Shown: positions 60,200-64,000 of the stretch, piece after piece | How the letters are laid out: the number at the start of each line of letters is the position of its first letter | How positions within the stretch are numbered: position 1 is the stretch's first letter | From: Chionoecetes opilio | Lineage: Eukaryota; Arthropoda; Malacostraca; Decapoda; Majidae | Reading direction: 5' to 3' | DNA: 64,000 bases | NCBI GenBank assembly: GCA_016584305.1 | Contig: JACEEZ010013560.1 | Coordinates: 555,899-619,898, forward strand | Position numbers and translations under genes: made by a program | Notes under the pieces: generated by a model | What the model saw: the letters and a program-made list of their open reading frames with translations, nothing else | Told to the model about the DNA's origin: nothing | Databases searched by the model: none

Positions 60200-61600
60200 T
60201 GAAAAGATTTAAGTCGTAGGAAGGTGGAAGAATAGAAACATGAAGTGAGTTCCAGAGTTAACCAGTGAAAGGGATGAAAGAGTAAAGATACTGATTAACT
60301 CTTGCATTGGGATGATGGACATAATAGGGATGAGAATGAGTAGAAAGTCTTGTGCAGCGAGGCCGCGGGAGGGGGAGAGGCATGCAGTTAGCAAGTTCAG
60401 AAGAGCAGTGAGTATGAAAATAACGGTAGAAGATAGCAAGAGAAGCACCATTGCGGCGGTGATTTAAAGATTGAAGGGGTCCGTCAGAGGAGGGGAGTTA
60501 GTTAATAAGACAAAAAGCTTTTGACTCAACCCTGTTTAGGAGACCTGTATGAGTGGATCCTCCCCAAACATGTGAGACATACTTCCATACATGGGCGGAT
60601 AAGGCCCCTGTGCAGAGCAAGCAACTGGGAGGGAGAAAAAAAGGACGTAGACGTCACGGGACACCTAACTTCTTAGAAGTTGTTTTAGCAATAGATGAAA
60701 TGTGAGATTTCCATTTAAGATTTTAAGTAAAGGATAGTCCAAGAATGTTCATTATAGAAGAAGGAGATAGTTGAGTGTCATTGAAGAAGAGGGGATAGTT
60801 ATTTGGTAGGTTTTGTCGAGTAGATAGGTGAAGAAATTGGGTTTTTGAGGCATTGAACAAAACAAGGTTTGCTTTGCCCCAAATCAGAAATTATAGAAAG
60901 ATCAGAAGTTAGGCGCTCGGTGGCATCTCTCCGTGAATCACTTAGTTCCTGTTGAGTTGGACGTCTGAAAACGTTGAAAAATGCAGGGTAGAATCATCAC
61001 CGTAGGAGTGGATAGGGCTCTGAGATAGACTTAGAAGATCATTAATGAATAGTAGAAAGAGAGTGGGTCATAGGACAGTACCCTGGGGAACATCACTATT
61101 GATAGACTGTATCAAAAGTTTTTGATATGTCAAGGGCAACAGCAAAAGTTTCACCGAAACCCCTAAAGGAGGATGACCAAGACTCAGTTAGGAAAGCTAG
61201 AAGATCGCCAGTAGATCGCCCTTTACGGAAACCGGACTGATGATCAGATAGAAGATTGTGAGCAGATAGATGCTTAAGAATCTTCTTATTAAGTATAGAT
61301 TCAAAAACTTTAGAAAGGCAGAAGTCAAAGCTATAGGACGGTAGTTTGAAGGATTAGAACGGTCACCCTCCTAAGGAACAGGTTGGATGTGACAAACTTC
61401 CAGCAAGAAGGAAAGGTAGATAGGCAAAGATGGAAAAGTTTGACCAGGCAGGGTGCAAGCAAAGAAGCACAATTTTTGAGAACAATAGGAGGGACTCCGT
61501 CAGGACCGTAAGCCTTCCGAGGATCAAGGCCAGAAAGGGGAAAGAAAACATCATTACGAAGGATCTTAGTAACAGGCATAATATAGTCAAGAGTGTAGAG
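60200..61600 (-). pseudogene. LINE-E: Jockey-like, internally deleted
   Basis: On the minus strand: LDPRKAYGPDGVPPIVLKNC (61530), a degenerate NYRP-containing stretch, AVALDI, DVPQGTVL (61085), LFLLFINDLL and YGDDSTLHF (61000), then the C-terminal NHRRNGASLAIFYRY-like region (60450) and SGTHF..FPPTT-like end (60210). About 80 residues between AFD- and PQG-type motifs are deleted. The frame changes repeatedly. LINEs of this type are abundant in crabs and shrimps, from memory. Confidence 0.78.
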
Positions 61601-61734
61601 GAGAAGGAGGAACTAGTTGGAGGAATCTATAGTTGTATTAATCTAGCTGTATTTGTACAGGCTCTGAGCTACACTCGTATGGCACCGTCTCCACATCTAC
61701 ATTTTCGTTTTGCTTCCTTAGTGCTACGTGTTTG

Positions 61735-61905
61735 TACCTAAGAGGCGGGACACAACCCCCGGCTAACACCCGGTACCCATTCACTGCTGGGTGGACAGAA
61801 CTCGGGTCTTAAGGAAACCGCTCATCTTTCTCTACTCCGACCGGGGATCGAACCCGGGACCTCTCGATTGTGAACCGAGCGTGCTAACCACTGCACTTCG
61901 TAGTG
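61735..61905 (-). mobile_element. SINE-1 copy, minus strand
   Basis: On the minus strand: AGTGCAGTGGTTAGCACG, CTCGGTTCACAATCGAGAG (CAC-like), B box CGGGTTCGATCCCCGG, then ACCCAGCAGTGAATGGGTAC and GTGTTAGCCGGGGGTTGTG as in the copy at 59278. The 3' tail is lost. Confidence 0.78.
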
Positions 61906-62024
61906 TAGTGGTTAGTAGTGTGTGTGTGTCGGTGTCGGTGAGTGTCCATAATATGCGGAATGAAACATATGAATAAATCAAATATTTCATAAGTTTCCAT
62001 ATCTTCCTTTAGCTTCCCACTTTA

Positions 62025-62174
<150 letters not shown>

Positions 62175-64000
62175 TTCGAAATAGATCTCCCTTACACTTC
62201 CTCCCATCCACATCTTGATGTATAGGATTTTCGTGTCTGAAGAAAAAAAAGGTGGTTGGAAAAATAAGATAAGGGTTTAGTGAGGAAGCTGCTTAAAATG
62301 AAATGGGTTTATGTGGGTGACTCTTCAAAATGGATGTAGGATTATGTGAATGAGAATGCGGTAAAGACGGTATGAATATTAATATGCATTAACTATCGAT
62401 GAAAGGGAAAGCAGTTAAATGAGTCGGCTTGAACCTACCAGGTAAGGATAAAGGTGTATCTTCTCGATTCCGTTGAAGCAGGAAAGTCAGTGTTGTGCGC
62501 TCCTATGGTGATTTGGGCGTGGAAGAAAGAGTGTAAGTGCAGGATCAAAGGGGCTGGAAGTCTTAAGATGCTTGATTGTTGCTTCAGAAGGTGTTGCTGT
62601 GGTGTTGCGAATGTGGTGGTGCAAGTGTGGTGGTGGATGCGCAAATAAGTATACTTATGGAGGGATCTGTTGGGTGTATGCAGATCAATAGGATGGGTGA
62701 GGGAGGAGAAGCAGGGGAGCGGTGAGAGGGGTCGCGTTACTCCAAGGGAGGGTATGTAGGCGGCAGGGTGTTTAGGTGTACCAGTATTACTTGGAAGGTG
62801 GTGAGGTGGTAGGGTCTTAGGGCAGAGAAACTTGGTTATTGGGTTCATACCGATTATGCTCTAAATATTCTTAAAAACACACTGAAGGAGATACATTTTT
62901 CTTATATTTCTTCCTAGATTCAAATATATATTTCATATTGTTAACGCATATTCATTCCATGAATTAGATAAGAACATACAGGCAGCAAAAAGGTTCCCTT
63001 TATAATATTAGTACAGTATCCGTTCATCTATAGAGCTATTCATTTTGTAATCTATGCTTATTCCTGATAAAGTAATTTAAGATTCTTTAGATTAATATAA
63101 GTCACAGCGTAAAACTTTAATTAATCTGAAACCAAAGTTTCATCAAACACTATTAATTGTAGCATCAATAGAGTGAGCTTATGGTTTATGGTCTTATGGT
63201 GAGCTCCCTGACTGGAAACCACGCAGGTAATTCAGACCTGAATTTACCTGTATTGATTATTGGCAGCTGTGAATGTGTGGAATATATGGAATATTGAACA
63301 TTCGCTGCAAACCTTCACTGCTTCGCTAGCAACAAATATAAAAACCATTTATGGACGCAAACAAGGCACTAAAACTGCGAGTGTTTAACTTTACGTCAGG
63401 CACTTTTCGCTGTTTTCAAATGCTGGATTACTCAAGCTTTTGACTAAAGCTCTTAACTTGCAGCTTTGTCTTAATGTTAGAAAGATTAAAGAAAAATATT
63501 TCCTCTCATACACTCCACTCAGCCTTATAAAGATGAATTCCCATCTCCACACATATATTTGTACACGGAAACGTAACTCATTTTTCTAAGAATGCCAAGT
63601 CACAATGCCTGGTAAATGTGGGTGTATGCTGCTCTAAGCCAGTCCTCCGGAAGAGCCATTCTTACAGTTGACATTCACGTTTATAACAACACAAGAACCT
63701 GAATAAAAACACGAGAAGCCCTTTGAACACGATGATGCGATAAGACGCGCGAGTCAGGTGTAGCCCAGCAAGGACCAGCCCGCGGCCGCCGTGCCAGCAG
63801 TGCCGCTTCAGCCTTGGTGGAGGTGTGTCATGTGCCGGGCACTGTGCAGGCTCTGGCCCATCGCGCTCCCCAGCAATTGCTCTCTACCTGGCATTCGTAC
63901 TGAACTGGTGTTTCGAACAGAAAAAACTCAGTATATATAACATAGACCTTTAACAAATATGTATTTATAGGAAACAAATTATATTTTTGTTGAACAATAT
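62175..64000. other. Unrecognised, possibly single-copy DNA
   Basis: No coding similarity, tandem repeat or known element seen. A GC-rich patch at about 63745-63890 differs from its AT-rich surroundings and could be a regulatory region or exon, but there is no frame to support that. Confidence 0.35.

Overview
The window looks like repeat-rich intergenic DNA from an invertebrate animal, most likely a decapod crustacean such as a crab. This rests on the mix of non-LTR retrotransposon types, on tRNA-derived SINEs and on very long GA/CT, GT/CA and TA arrays; the species is an inference. I see no convincing host gene. Every recognisable coding stretch belongs to a mobile element, and every one is truncated, frameshifted or interrupted by stops.

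Layout. 0.8-9 kb: two diverged copies of a large gene family that combines N-terminal Cys/His fingers, a FEN1/XPG-type nuclease core and a Cys-rich tail (Academ-like by inference). A LINE copy between them has clean target duplications and a fold-back 5' end. 9-29 kb: LINE fragments of several families, four copies of one non-autonomous Helitron family (5' TC, 3' hairpin plus CTAG, variable GGGTGA-type minisatellite), a possible pogo-type transposase fragment and large microsatellites. 29-31 kb: TG- and GA-rich simple sequence. 31-39.3 kb: a nested stack. One LINE is interrupted by a SINE and by a hAT-like element with 8-bp target duplications. The hAT-like element holds 101-bp inverted repeats bracketing a third nuclease-family copy. 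A further terminal-inverted-repeat (TIR) element with an unclassified transposase-like gene lies at the LINE's upstream edge. 39.5-41 kb: a SINE and unrecognised DNA. About 41.2-52.5 kb: sequence with pervasive homopolymer inflation, probably an assembly or base-calling defect, where gene calling is unsafe. 53-58.7 kb: a decayed Gypsy-type LTR element. 58.7-62 kb: SINEs, a Helitron 3' end and another LINE. 62-64 kb: no recognised feature.

The two most promising leads are the TIR element at 30980-33045, which encodes an unclassified transposase-like protein, and the FEN-like nuclease family with three copies. In the best copy all acidic metal-binding positions of FEN1 can be matched. No element here looks able to move by itself today.
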